Positions 26,580 through 33,929 of a DNA stretch of 64,000 nucleotides are shown in pieces. The stretch is taken from assembly GCA_016776605.1 (NCBI GenBank), contig JADHTB010000002.1, forward strand, positions 1-64,000, in the 5' to 3' direction. Made by a program: the position numbers and the translations under genes. The first letter of the stretch is position 1. Every line of letters begins with the position of its first letter. Source of the stretch: Alphaproteobacteria bacterium. GTDB lineage: Bacteria; Pseudomonadota; Alphaproteobacteria; GCA-2731375. The notes below the pieces were generated by a model, which saw only the letters and a list, made by a program, of their open reading frames with translations, ran no database searches and was not told the origin of the DNA.

Positions 26580-27779
26580 ATGGGCCGCTCTCCCGTAATT
26601 GTTACTGTTGCATTATCCGTGGGCCTGATGCTGGCCCAATTGGCAATAATGGCGATCCCGGCTCTTAGCGTCGAATTAGCGGCCTTATGGGAGATGGATG
26701 CGTCGCGGATTGGCTGGCTTGGCGGCATCTATTTCGCTGGCTATGCTGTTGCGTTACCTTTTTTATCGGGCGCCGCAAATCGAATGGATGGGCGAATTGT
26801 CTATCTCATTGCAGCGCTGATTAGCGCGACTGCATCTTTTAGTGTTGCAATCTTTGCCGATGGATTTTGGTGGACACTGGTGTTTCGGTTTGCCGCCGGC
26901 ATTGGCTTTGCAGGCAGTCATATTATCGGAATGAAAATGTTGGCGGACCGCTTGACCGGTGACGCACAAGCCCGGGCGAGTGCATTCTATACCGCCGCAT
27001 TTGCCGTGGGCAGCGGCTGCTCGTTCTTGGTTGCTGGTTTGTTTTCGCAACTGTTTGGATGGCAAGCTGTGTTTGTTTCGGCAGGCATTGGGTCGCTTTT
27101 GTCTTTGCTGGCACTGCTTTTTATTGGCCCGCCGTTAGCTGGCAATGAAATACGGTCGAACCGATTATTTCCCGATTTCCTCTCGGTGCTCCGGGACACA
27201 GAGGTCATTCGCTTTGTGATTGCTTACGCCGGAAACCTTTGGGAGGTTTTCGCCATTCGTGTTTGGTTTGTGCCGTTCCTCGCTTTCAATATTGCGGCGA
27301 ACGAGGGTTTTGGGCCGAAAGTGGATCCAACCACGATCGTGGGGTTGTCCGTATTTATTGCCGTGCCTTTCAACCTTGTTATTGCAGAGCTCGGCGTTCG
27401 ATGGGGCCGAAAATCTGTCATTCTGGTCGTATCGCTTGCTTCAGTCGTGGTTTGTGGACTTCTTGGCTGGCAGGCCACCGGTCTCTATGTGCTCGTTCTT
27501 GCCCTGTTATTGATTCATGGCATCACAAGTTATGGCGATGTTGGTGCGATCGCCGGCGGCGTCGTGGCGGCGTCGACCGGCGAAACAAGGGCGGCCGCGC
27601 TTGCTCTTTTTGGTGTCATCGGGTTCGCATTCGGATTTCTTGGTCCCCTTGCTGTTGGGTTGGCGATTGATCTGGCTGGCGGGCGCGACGAACCATTGGC
27701 TTGGTTTTGGGCATTCATGGTGATGGCGTTGGGTTCAGTTGTCTCTGCTTCAGCGATGGCCTGGAAATCGCGCGCATAG
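26580..27779 (+). CDS. MFS transporter
   Basis: A major facilitator protein of about 399 residues and 12 predicted membrane segments, with an NxLF-type loop replaced by GAANRMDGRIVYL between segments 2 and 3 and WGRKSVILVV between 8 and 9. Third codon positions are visibly richer in T and A than in neighbouring genes, hinting at a separate origin. The ATG at 26580 overlaps a TTG one codon earlier; no strong ribosome-binding site. It follows the enolase-superfamily gene by 158 bases on the same strand and could import its substrate, though this is only positional inference. Confidence 0.78.
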   Translation: MGRSPVIVTVALSVGLMLAQLAIMAIPALSVELAALWEMDASRIGWLGGIYFAGYAVALPFLSGAANRMDGRIVYLIAALISATASFSVAIFADGFWWTLVFRFAAGIGFAGSHIIGMKMLADRLTGDAQARASAFYTAAFAVGSGCSFLVAGLFSQLFGWQAVFVSAGIGSLLSLLALLFIGPPLAGNEIRSNRLFPDFLSVLRDTEVIRFVIAYAGNLWEVFAIRVWFVPFLAFNIAANEGFGPKVDPTTIVGLSVFIAVPFNLVIAELGVRWGRKSVILVVSLASVVVCGLLGWQATGLYVLVLALLLIHGITSYGDVGAIAGGVVAASTGETRAAALALFGVIGFAFGFLGPLAVGLAIDLAGGRDEPLAWFWAFMVMALGSVVSASAMAWKSRA

Positions 27780-27803
27780 GCGCGGGCCCGAAAGCGAACG
27801 GAT

Positions 27804-29030
27804 TTAGGCCGCGGCTACCTGTCGGCGCACTTGTACGACGGTAAGGGTGGTTACCGCGAGGAAACCGGAGGCGGCATAAAAAACCGCCTCTGGGTGGCCC
27901 TGGTCCAGGGCCCAGCCCAGGCCCAGCGGGATCAGGGACGAGCCCAGGTCGAGGCCGGAATAAACGAAGCCGAAAACCCTGCCCGAGGCGCCCTTGGGGG
28001 TTGCGGCACGGACCAGCATGTCCCGCGATGGCGTGGTGGTGCCCGATGCCATGCCGGCAGCCACCAGCAGGATCAGCACCATTGTGGGGCCAAATTCGTT
28101 CATCGCGATGAACAACATCAACAGGGCCGCCGTGATCATGCCGGCGATGGCGATGCGGTCGTGACGGTCGGTGCGGTCGGCGGCGATGCCGCCGATGAAA
28201 ATGCCCCCTGCCGTGCCCAGTAAAAATCCGGTTACGGCACGGCTGGCCTCGCCCAGGGTAAGCCCGAACAGGTCCACCATGGCCGGAATACCAAAATTCT
28301 GAATGCCGATTAAAGCCGCCGCCAAAAAAGCAAAATACAGAAAACATGAGATAATGGTGGTGGAGAACAACAGACGGATATTCTCGGCCAGTCTGCCTGC
28401 CGGAACATGGTCAGCGCTGGCTGCCGCCGCGACAGGGGCGGCGGCCGGTTGATCCTCTAAATCGGCGCCCCAGATCAAAAAAGCCGCGACGATGGCCAGA
28501 CCGATAAGGCCGGCGCAGGTAATCGCCACGCGCCAATCCCAAATCTGCGCCAGGGTGATCATTAAGGTTGGCGCCGCGGCCCAGCCCAGATTGCCGCATA
28601 GGGCATGGGTGGCATAACCCCTGCCGAGGCGGTTGACGCTGACTTTCGTGGTCAGGATCGACAGATCGGCCGGGTGAAAGACACTGTTGCCCAGACCGGC
28701 CAGGATGGATAAGGGCAGCAGCATCCAATAACTCTGCGCCAGGGCAAAGGCCAGGGTGGCCAGTGACAGCAGGGTCAATCCGGAGAGAAGAACGCGGCGG
28801 GCGCCAAACCGGTCAACCATAAAGCCGGCCGCCGTCTGGGTCAGGCCGGAGGCGCCATATAATAGGGCGGTCAACAATCCAAGGGCGGTAAAAGACACCT
28901 GAAATTCGTCATGCAGAAACAGGAACAGGGACGGCAAAACCAATTGAAAAAAGTGGCTCGCCCAATGGGCGGCGCCTACCAGGCCCATGACTTTCACGTC
29001 ACGGCCAAGGGATGTTGCGACTACGGTCAT
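27804..29030 (-). CDS. MFS transporter (fosmidomycin-resistance-like)
   Basis: A 408-residue, 12-segment major facilitator protein. The sequence HWASHFFQLVLPSLFLFL at the start and GLGNSVFHPADLS in segment 4 resemble the Fsr (fosmidomycin resistance) branch. Loop motif VDRFGARRVLL is present between segments 2 and 3. A hydrophilic Ala/Pro-rich linker (about 195-215) separates the halves. It lies downstream of the DMT exporter gene with 66 bases between, which hold a duplicated CTATAATT motif that may belong to its promoter region. Substrate unknown. Confidence 0.83.
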   Translation of the reverse strand: MTVVATSLGRDVKVMGLVGAAHWASHFFQLVLPSLFLFLHDEFQVSFTALGLLTALLYGASGLTQTAAGFMVDRFGARRVLLSGLTLLSLATLAFALAQSYWMLLPLSILAGLGNSVFHPADLSILTTKVSVNRLGRGYATHALCGNLGWAAAPTLMITLAQIWDWRVAITCAGLIGLAIVAAFLIWGADLEDQPAAAPVAAAASADHVPAGRLAENIRLLFSTTIISCFLYFAFLAAALIGIQNFGIPAMVDLFGLTLGEASRAVTGFLLGTAGGIFIGGIAADRTDRHDRIAIAGMITAALLMLFIAMNEFGPTMVLILLVAAGMASGTTTPSRDMLVRAATPKGASGRVFGFVYSGLDLGSSLIPLGLGWALDQGHPEAVFYAASGFLAVTTLTVVQVRRQVAAA

Positions 29031-29096
29031 GAAAAACTTAGATCAGACGCCGGGGATCGGGTCAACCGGGAGGGCGGCGCTATAATTGCCCTATAA

Positions 29097-29942
29097 TTAA
29101 TTACTTAGTTGCAGCAGAGCGACGCCTAATGCCACCAGGCCGGCCGCCAGCAGGCGCCGCCTGCCAAACGGTTCCCCCAGCAATACCGCGCCGATCAGAG
29201 CCGCGGCAATGACAGAGGTTTCGCGCAATGCGGTGACCAGGGCCAGGGGTGCCTGGGACATGACCCAGATCACCGTGCCATAGGCGGTTGAAGACAGGAT
29301 GCCGCCGATCAATCCCGGCCGCCAATAACGCCGCAGGGCTGGGATTAATTGTTGCCGGCTTCGAAACAGCGGTAGCAGCAGGGGCATGGGCAGGCCATCG
29401 AGCAGGAACAGCCAGGCGATATAGGCCAGCGGGTCACCTGAAGCCCGCCCGCCCAGGCCATCGGCGATGGAATAACCGGCAATATTCAGGGCGGTAAACA
29501 GGGCCCAGGCCACGGCATGGCGGTTGTTGTGCTGCCCCCGGCCCGAGACTGCCAGGGACAATATGCCGCCGGTGATCAACAAGATGGCCAGCAAGGACCA
29601 GGGCGCCAGACTTTCGCCGGCCCAAATCCATGCCACCGCCGCTACGGCCAACGGCGAGGCTCCCCGCGCCAGGGGATAGACTTGGCCTAGATCACCAAAG
29701 CGGTATTGCATCACAAGGCCAAGGTAATAGGCCTGATGGATCAATACCGAGGCGATCAGGAAGGGCCAACTCTCCACGGCGGGAAGACCGACGAAAGGCA
29801 ACAACATAAGGGCCAGAAGGCTGTGGGTGAGGTTGACCAGAGCCAGCGAAACCAGGCGGTCGCTGACCACTTTGACAATGGCGTTCCAGCAGGCATGCAT
29901 CAATGCCGAGGCCAGCACCAGGGCAATGAGAAAGCTGGTCAT
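29097..29942 (-). CDS. EamA/DMT-family transporter
   Basis: A 281-residue membrane protein of the drug/metabolite transporter superfamily, with ten predicted segments in two EamA repeats. The N terminus ALMHACWNAIVKVVSD and the C-terminal ALRETSVIAAALIGAVLLGE match the family. Such proteins usually export amino acids or metabolites. It starts head-to-head, 119 bases from a small membrane protein gene. Confidence 0.85.
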   Translation of the reverse strand: MTSFLIALVLASALMHACWNAIVKVVSDRLVSLALVNLTHSLLALMLLPFVGLPAVESWPFLIASVLIHQAYYLGLVMQYRFGDLGQVYPLARGASPLAVAAVAWIWAGESLAPWSLLAILLITGGILSLAVSGRGQHNNRHAVAWALFTALNIAGYSIADGLGGRASGDPLAYIAWLFLLDGLPMPLLLPLFRSRQQLIPALRRYWRPGLIGGILSSTAYGTVIWVMSQAPLALVTALRETSVIAAALIGAVLLGEPFGRRRLLAAGLVALGVALLQLSN

Positions 29943-30061
29943 CAGCCGGGTTCCGGCGCTGTCCGCCCGGGCGATTTATCGGGCGATTCGTGATAAGTAG
30001 ATGCGCTCACCGCGCACCGGGCACAACGACACCGCGAACGGGCGCATGGCAAGGCAGGCCC

Positions 30062-30295
30062 ATGGTAAAAGATTATTATCAGCGTATTCAGCATTCGGTG
30101 CGCCGTTATCCGCGCTGGCTGCGGCTTGCCACCGGCGTGCTTCTTCTGCTTGGCGGCATCCTGGGTTTTCTCCCCGTTGTTGGTTTTTGGATGTTTCCCC
30201 TGGGCTTGCTGGTGCTGTCGTATGATCTGCCATGGGCGCGCAGATGGCGCCGGCGCATGGAAGTCTGGTGGTTGCGCCGTAAGCGCGGACGCTGA
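30062..30295 (+). CDS. Small membrane protein (PGPGW-like, function unknown)
   Basis: A 77-residue protein: a basic amphipathic N terminus (YYQRIQHSVRRYPRWLR), one hydrophobic hairpin or two short membrane segments (LATGVLLLLGGILGFLPVVGFWMFPLGLLVLSYD), and a strongly basic C terminus (WARRWRRRM, WWLRRKRGR). It resembles small conserved alphaproteobacterial proteins with an FLPVLGFWMLPLG core. The ATG at 30062 is preceded by AAGGCAGGC; the frame extends to a GTG at 29990 but the extra residues do not look conserved. It ends 26 bases before tRNA-Cys. Confidence 0.65.
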   Translation: MVKDYYQRIQHSVRRYPRWLRLATGVLLLLGGILGFLPVVGFWMFPLGLLVLSYDLPWARRWRRRMEVWWLRRKRGR

Positions 30296-30321
30296 ACTGT
30301 TGCCTAAACCATAGGTGGGGC

Positions 30322-30395
30322 TGGAGGCGCGGACCGGAGTCGAACCGGTGTACACGGCTTTGCAGGCCGCTGCGTAACCACTCCGCCACCGCGCC
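30322..30395 (-). tRNA. tRNA-Cys (anticodon GCA)
   Basis: Minus-strand cloverleaf of 74 nt with encoded CCA. Acceptor stem GGCGCGG pairs with CCGCGCC, the anticodon loop is CTGCAAA (anticodon GCA), the T arm is CCGGTTCGACTCCGG, and the discriminator is U, as in Cys tRNAs. A TTGACG box on the minus strand at 30435-30430 could be its -35 element; the matching -10 is not clear. Confidence 0.97.
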
Positions 30396-30605
30396 AGCCA
30401 GACCAACATTGATTTAGAACTAAATCAGGCGTCAAGCCACCCGCTTCATAATGCGCCTTGTTTGCCCGGTCAACGTAGCAGTTTTCGCTACGCCATCATT
30501 GTTTTGCCGGACCGGCCCGCTTATAACAACAGGCAACGATTATCCGTTGCTAACGGTAATGTGGCCGCGCCCGTATATCGGCGCCGCTTTTGCCATGGAT
30601 GTAGA

Positions 30606-31259
30606 ATGCAGGACAACGCCACCGCTCGCCTGAATATGGTCAACAATCAGCTGTTGACCAACAAATTGACCGACGACCGCATTGCCCAGGCATTGTTGTC
30701 GGTACCGCGTGAAAATTTCGTCCCCAAGAGCCTGCGCAGCGTGGCTTATCTGGACGAGGACATTCCGCTTGATAACGGGCGCTACCTGATGGAGCCCATG
30801 ATCTTTGCCCGGATGCTGCAATCCGCCGCTATCGGGCCCCGGGATGTGGTGTTGGATGTGGCCTGCGGCACGGGCTATTCCACGGCGGTACTGGCGGAGC
30901 TGGCCGCGGCCGTCGTGGGCCTGGAAGTTGACGCGGCGGCGGTTGCCGGGGCCGAAGCACAACTGGCGGCTCTGAACATAGATAATGCCGCTGTGGTGGT
31001 TGGCGCGTTGGCGGACGGTTGTGGCGACCAAGGCCCCTATGATGTCATTTTCGTGAATGGCGCGGTGGAGGAATTGCCGGCGGCTTATGCAGCACAATTG
31101 ACCGAAGGTGGCCGGCTGATGGTCGTGGAACGGCGGGGGCTGGTCAGCCAGGCGGTTTTGTACACGAACCGGGACGGCTTGCTATCGCGTCGGGAGCTGT
31201 TTGATGCCATGATCCCGGTATTGCCTGATTTTGAGACGGCGGAAGTATTTCATTTTTAA
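30606..31259 (+). CDS. pcm: Protein-L-isoaspartate O-methyltransferase family protein
   Basis: A 217-residue Pcm-type methyltransferase. The N-terminal block ARLNMVNNQLLTNKLTD and SVPRENFVP are typical, and the SAM motif is VLDVACGTGYST. The alphaproteobacterial Pcm-like subfamily upstream of tolC lacks some residues of the E. coli enzyme (for example the EEIGTGSGY version of motif I), so repair activity on isoaspartyl residues is likely but not certain. The ATG at 30606 has GGATGTAG upstream; the longer frame from 30462 is not supported. tolC starts about 75 bases downstream. Confidence 0.87.
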   Translation: MQDNATARLNMVNNQLLTNKLTDDRIAQALLSVPRENFVPKSLRSVAYLDEDIPLDNGRYLMEPMIFARMLQSAAIGPRDVVLDVACGTGYSTAVLAELAAAVVGLEVDAAAVAGAEAQLAALNIDNAAVVVGALADGCGDQGPYDVIFVNGAVEELPAAYAAQLTEGGRLMVVERRGLVSQAVLYTNRDGLLSRRELFDAMIPVLPDFETAEVFHF

Positions 31260-31333
31260 ATTTGCGGAACAGTATTATTGCCAAGAGTTATAGGCGCAAT
31301 TAAGGGCGGCCGCGAAAGCGGTTGAAAAGCTTG

Positions 31334-32737
31334 ATGATGAGAGATTTTAACCGGGTAGTGCGCTGGTCCCCGAAGCTATGGCCAACCATGCGCTCTGTCA
31401 TGTTACCAACCATGGGCCTGACCTTGGCCTTGTCGTCCGCGCCCGCCATGGGGGAGGACCTGTTCGAGGCGCTGGCAAGCGCCTATGTCAGCAACCCGAC
31501 CCTACAGGCGGCACGTGCCTCGGTACGGTCCAGCGATGAAGGCCTGCCGCAAGCGCTGGCGGGATGGCGCCCCACGGTTTCCCTCAACGGTACCGCGGGC
31601 GTGGCCAGTTCCCGCAGCAGTTTGACCAGCCAGCAGGATCGGATGCCCTATAGCTATTCCGCCGACCTCAGTCAGTCGCTTTATGCCGGTGGCGGTACCG
31701 TGGCCGCGATAGACGAGGCGGAAAGCAATGTTCAACTGGCCCGGGCGCAATTGGCGAATGTCGAGCAGACGGTGTTGTTGGATGGCGTCACCGCGTTTCT
31801 TGATGTTTTACGTGATTACGCCAGGGTGCAGTTGACGCGAAATAATGAATTGGTCCTCAAGCGCCAGTTGGAGGCAACCCGCGACCGCTTTGAGGTGGGC
31901 GAAGTAACCCGCACGGATGTGGCCCAGGCGGAAGCCCGTTTGTCGGGCGTGGTTGCTGTCCGGGTGACCGCGGAAGGCGCCTTGGCCGCCTCGCGGGCCA
32001 GTTATGCTCTGGTGTTCGGCGTCATGCCGGGTACGTTGCGGCCGGCGCCGCAGTTGCCGGTTATTCCGGCCACGGAAAGCGAGGCTCTTGCCATCGCCGA
32101 GGCGGAAAACCCTCAATTCGCGGTTGTTGTTCATAACGAGGCCGCGGCCCGCCACGCGCTCAGGGCGGCGGAGGCTGACCTGCTGCCGACGGTCGACCTG
32201 GCCGGGCAGATGCAGCGCACCGACGAGGCATCGTTGGAAAACGTCTCGGCCCATTCCAATTCGCTGATCGCGACTGTTTCAATTCCCCTGTATCAGGCCG
32301 GTGGGGTTCACTCGCAGATCCGCGCGGCCAAGGAGTTGGTCAACCAAAGACGCATCGAGGTGGAACAAAGCCGGCGCGATATTGCAGAAGCCACCAGTCA
32401 GGCCTGGGAACGGCTGACCACGACGCGGTCGCAGATTTCAGCCCGTAGCGACGAAATCCGCGCCAATAATATCGCCTTGGAAGGCGTCCGGCAGGAGGCC
32501 GAAGTCGGCTCGCGCACAACGCTGGATGTGCTCAATGCGGAACAGGAATTATTGAATTCAAGCGTGGCCCTGGTCGTGGCGGAGCGGGATGAATATGTCG
32601 CCGGCTATCTTTTGTTGTCGGCGATCGGCCGACTGACGCCGAAGCATATAGGCCTAAATGTACAAATCCACGACCCGGACCAGCATTACCAAAAAGTGCG
32701 AAACAAATGGTGGGGATGGAATGTCCCAAAGGATTAA
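31334..32737 (+). CDS. tolC: TolC family outer-membrane channel protein
   Basis: An outer-membrane efflux protein of about 467 residues, the exit duct for type I secretion and RND pumps. A long N-terminal leader (cleavage near SSAPAMG-EDL) precedes two repeats of the OEP domain; recognisable blocks are EALASAYVSNPTLQAARA, DLSQSLYAGG, VTRTDVAQAEARL and GSRTTLDVLNAEQELL. The start may be 31334, 31337 or the ATG at 31388, which gives a neater signal peptide. The pcm-tolC-popZ-valS order is typical of Rhodospirillales-like genomes. Confidence 0.93.
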   Translation: MMRDFNRVVRWSPKLWPTMRSVMLPTMGLTLALSSAPAMGEDLFEALASAYVSNPTLQAARASVRSSDEGLPQALAGWRPTVSLNGTAGVASSRSSLTSQQDRMPYSYSADLSQSLYAGGGTVAAIDEAESNVQLARAQLANVEQTVLLDGVTAFLDVLRDYARVQLTRNNELVLKRQLEATRDRFEVGEVTRTDVAQAEARLSGVVAVRVTAEGALAASRASYALVFGVMPGTLRPAPQLPVIPATESEALAIAEAENPQFAVVVHNEAAARHALRAAEADLLPTVDLAGQMQRTDEASLENVSAHSNSLIATVSIPLYQAGGVHSQIRAAKELVNQRRIEVEQSRRDIAEATSQAWERLTTTRSQISARSDEIRANNIALEGVRQEAEVGSRTTLDVLNAEQELLNSSVALVVAERDEYVAGYLLLSAIGRLTPKHIGLNVQIHDPDQHYQKVRNKWWGWNVPKD

Positions 32738-32765
32738 GGCTTTTTTCACGACAATACCTTAACTA

Positions 32766-32795
32766 TTGCATCTAACTAATGTGTTTAAGTATAGA
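32766..32795 (+). promoter_or_regulatory. Predicted promoter of popZ
   Basis: TTGCAT (32766-32771), 18-base spacer, TATAGA (32790-32795), in the 134-bp tolC-popZ gap and about 75 bases before the popZ start. Sequence prediction only. Confidence 0.42.
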
Positions 32796-32871
32796 CGATT
32801 GCCGGATTAGCCTTTTTCGTCTGCTTCTTTTACAATGACTACGAATCATTCTCCTTCGAGGGCCATGCCCC

Positions 32872-33546
32872 ATGACTGATGCCACAGAAGACGACGACGA
32901 CGAACGGGAACCGACGATGGAAGAGATTCTGGCGTCGATCCGCCGGATCATTTCTGACGACGAAGAGACTGCTGAAGAGGGCGAGGAAGAGGCAGCGGAA
33001 GAGGTTGCCGAGGAAGCTGAACCCGTCGAAGAAGAACCTGTCGCAGAAGAAGCCGCCGCGGAAGAACCCGTCGCGGAAGAACCCGTCGATGATGATGACG
33101 ACGTCCTTGAATTGACCGAGGTCGCGCCGGACATTGACGATGTCCCCGAGTTGGAACCGGGACTCGATTCTGCCATGGATGACTCCCTCGATGATGAGGG
33201 GGACCCGGTTCCCGTCGACGATTTCGATAATATGGTGGTTGCGCAGCCCGCACCCGCACCCGCACCCGCACCTGTACAGGCAGCGTCACCGGCGGTGGAT
33301 CTGCACACGTTGCTGTCGGACCAGGCCGCCGACATAACGACCGAAACCTTTTCCGGATTAACCGGTGCCGTCTCCGCGGCCCGTGGCATGCCCATGGGGT
33401 ATGCGCATCAGACCCTGGAAGAATTAGTCAAAACCCTGTTGCGTCCCATGTTGAAAGAATGGCTGGACGAAAATCTGCCGTCGCTGGTAGAACGCCTTGT
33501 GGAAAAGGAAATCGTCAAGCTGGTGGGGCGCGCGGAAAACCGCTAA
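32872..33546 (+). CDS. popZ: Polar organizing protein PopZ (DUF2497)
   Basis: A 224-residue PopZ. The N-terminal helix EPTMEEILASIRRIISDD binds client proteins, the middle is a long acidic, Pro-rich disordered linker (repeats of EEPVAEE type and a PAPAPAPAP run, about 30-140), and the C-terminal helices LEELVKTLLRPMLKEWLD and LPSLVERLVEKEIVKL drive oligomerisation. In Caulobacter PopZ forms a polar condensate that anchors the ParB-parS centromere. The linker is longer and more acidic than the Caulobacter one as far as I recall. valS follows after a repeat-rich gap. Confidence 0.92.
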   Translation: MTDATEDDDDEREPTMEEILASIRRIISDDEETAEEGEEEAAEEVAEEAEPVEEEPVAEEAAAEEPVAEEPVDDDDDVLELTEVAPDIDDVPELEPGLDSAMDDSLDDEGDPVPVDDFDNMVVAQPAPAPAPAPVQAASPAVDLHTLLSDQAADITTETFSGLTGAVSAARGMPMGYAHQTLEELVKTLLRPMLKEWLDENLPSLVERLVEKEIVKLVGRAENR

Positions 33547-33564
33547 ATACGGTGGCTTCCTTTA

Positions 33565-33624
33565 GGCTGGTTAGTCTATGGCTGGTTAGTCTGTGGCCAG
33601 TCAGTCCATGGCCGATCTGCCTAT
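33565..33624 (+). repeat. Degenerate 15-bp tandem repeat, four units
   Basis: Units start at 33565, 33580, 33595 and 33610. The first two (GGCTGGTTAGTCTAT and GGCTGGTTAGTCTGT) differ by one base; the third and fourth (GGCCAGTCAGTCCAT, GGCCGATCTGCCTAT) are increasingly diverged. They lie just after popZ in the 383-bp gap before valS. Confidence 0.8.
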
Positions 33625-33680
33625 CCCTGGTCGGAAGGTCATTTCCAGAAAATATTTACCTGCAGGCGGATGCCGGCGTC

Positions 33681-33785
33681 CCTAGAGCATTTTCATTCTG
33701 AAAATACTCAGATCTTTAGAATTAGAGCAATTTTTCCAATCACTTAGAATCGCTTCGCGATTCTCATTAATTCGGAATTGCTCTA
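33681..33785 (+). repeat. 105-bp composite palindromic repeat, copy A
   Basis: Matches 63873-63977 in inverted orientation with 5 differences over 105 bases. Its parts are a hairpin GAGCATTTTCA/TGAAAATACTC (loop TTC), an outer inverted pair TAGAGCAATT/AATTGCTCTA, and within it the hairpin AGAATCGC/GCGATTCT (loop TTC). It begins CCTAGAG and ends CTCTAGGG. No coding capacity. It looks like a non-autonomous interspersed element (REP/MITE-like), of the kind found in alphaproteobacterial intergenic DNA. It lies in the popZ-valS gap; the remaining bases to 33929 are A+T-rich and hold no other feature I can name. Confidence 0.88.
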
Positions 33786-33929
33786 GGGTGGTTGATGCAA
33801 GCGCAATTTACAATCAATTGGCGCCGCGAACGCGGCTATAAGCGATTGGTTTAATTGCTTTATTTTGGATACTCTGAGCGCATTTAACTTAAATGTGCTG
33901 CTGGTTTGTTTTGAAAAAAGGCTTCGGCA

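Noticed and set aside
33565-33624. CRISPR array
   Set aside because: The units are contiguous 15-mers without spacers and are degenerate; no cas genes are present.
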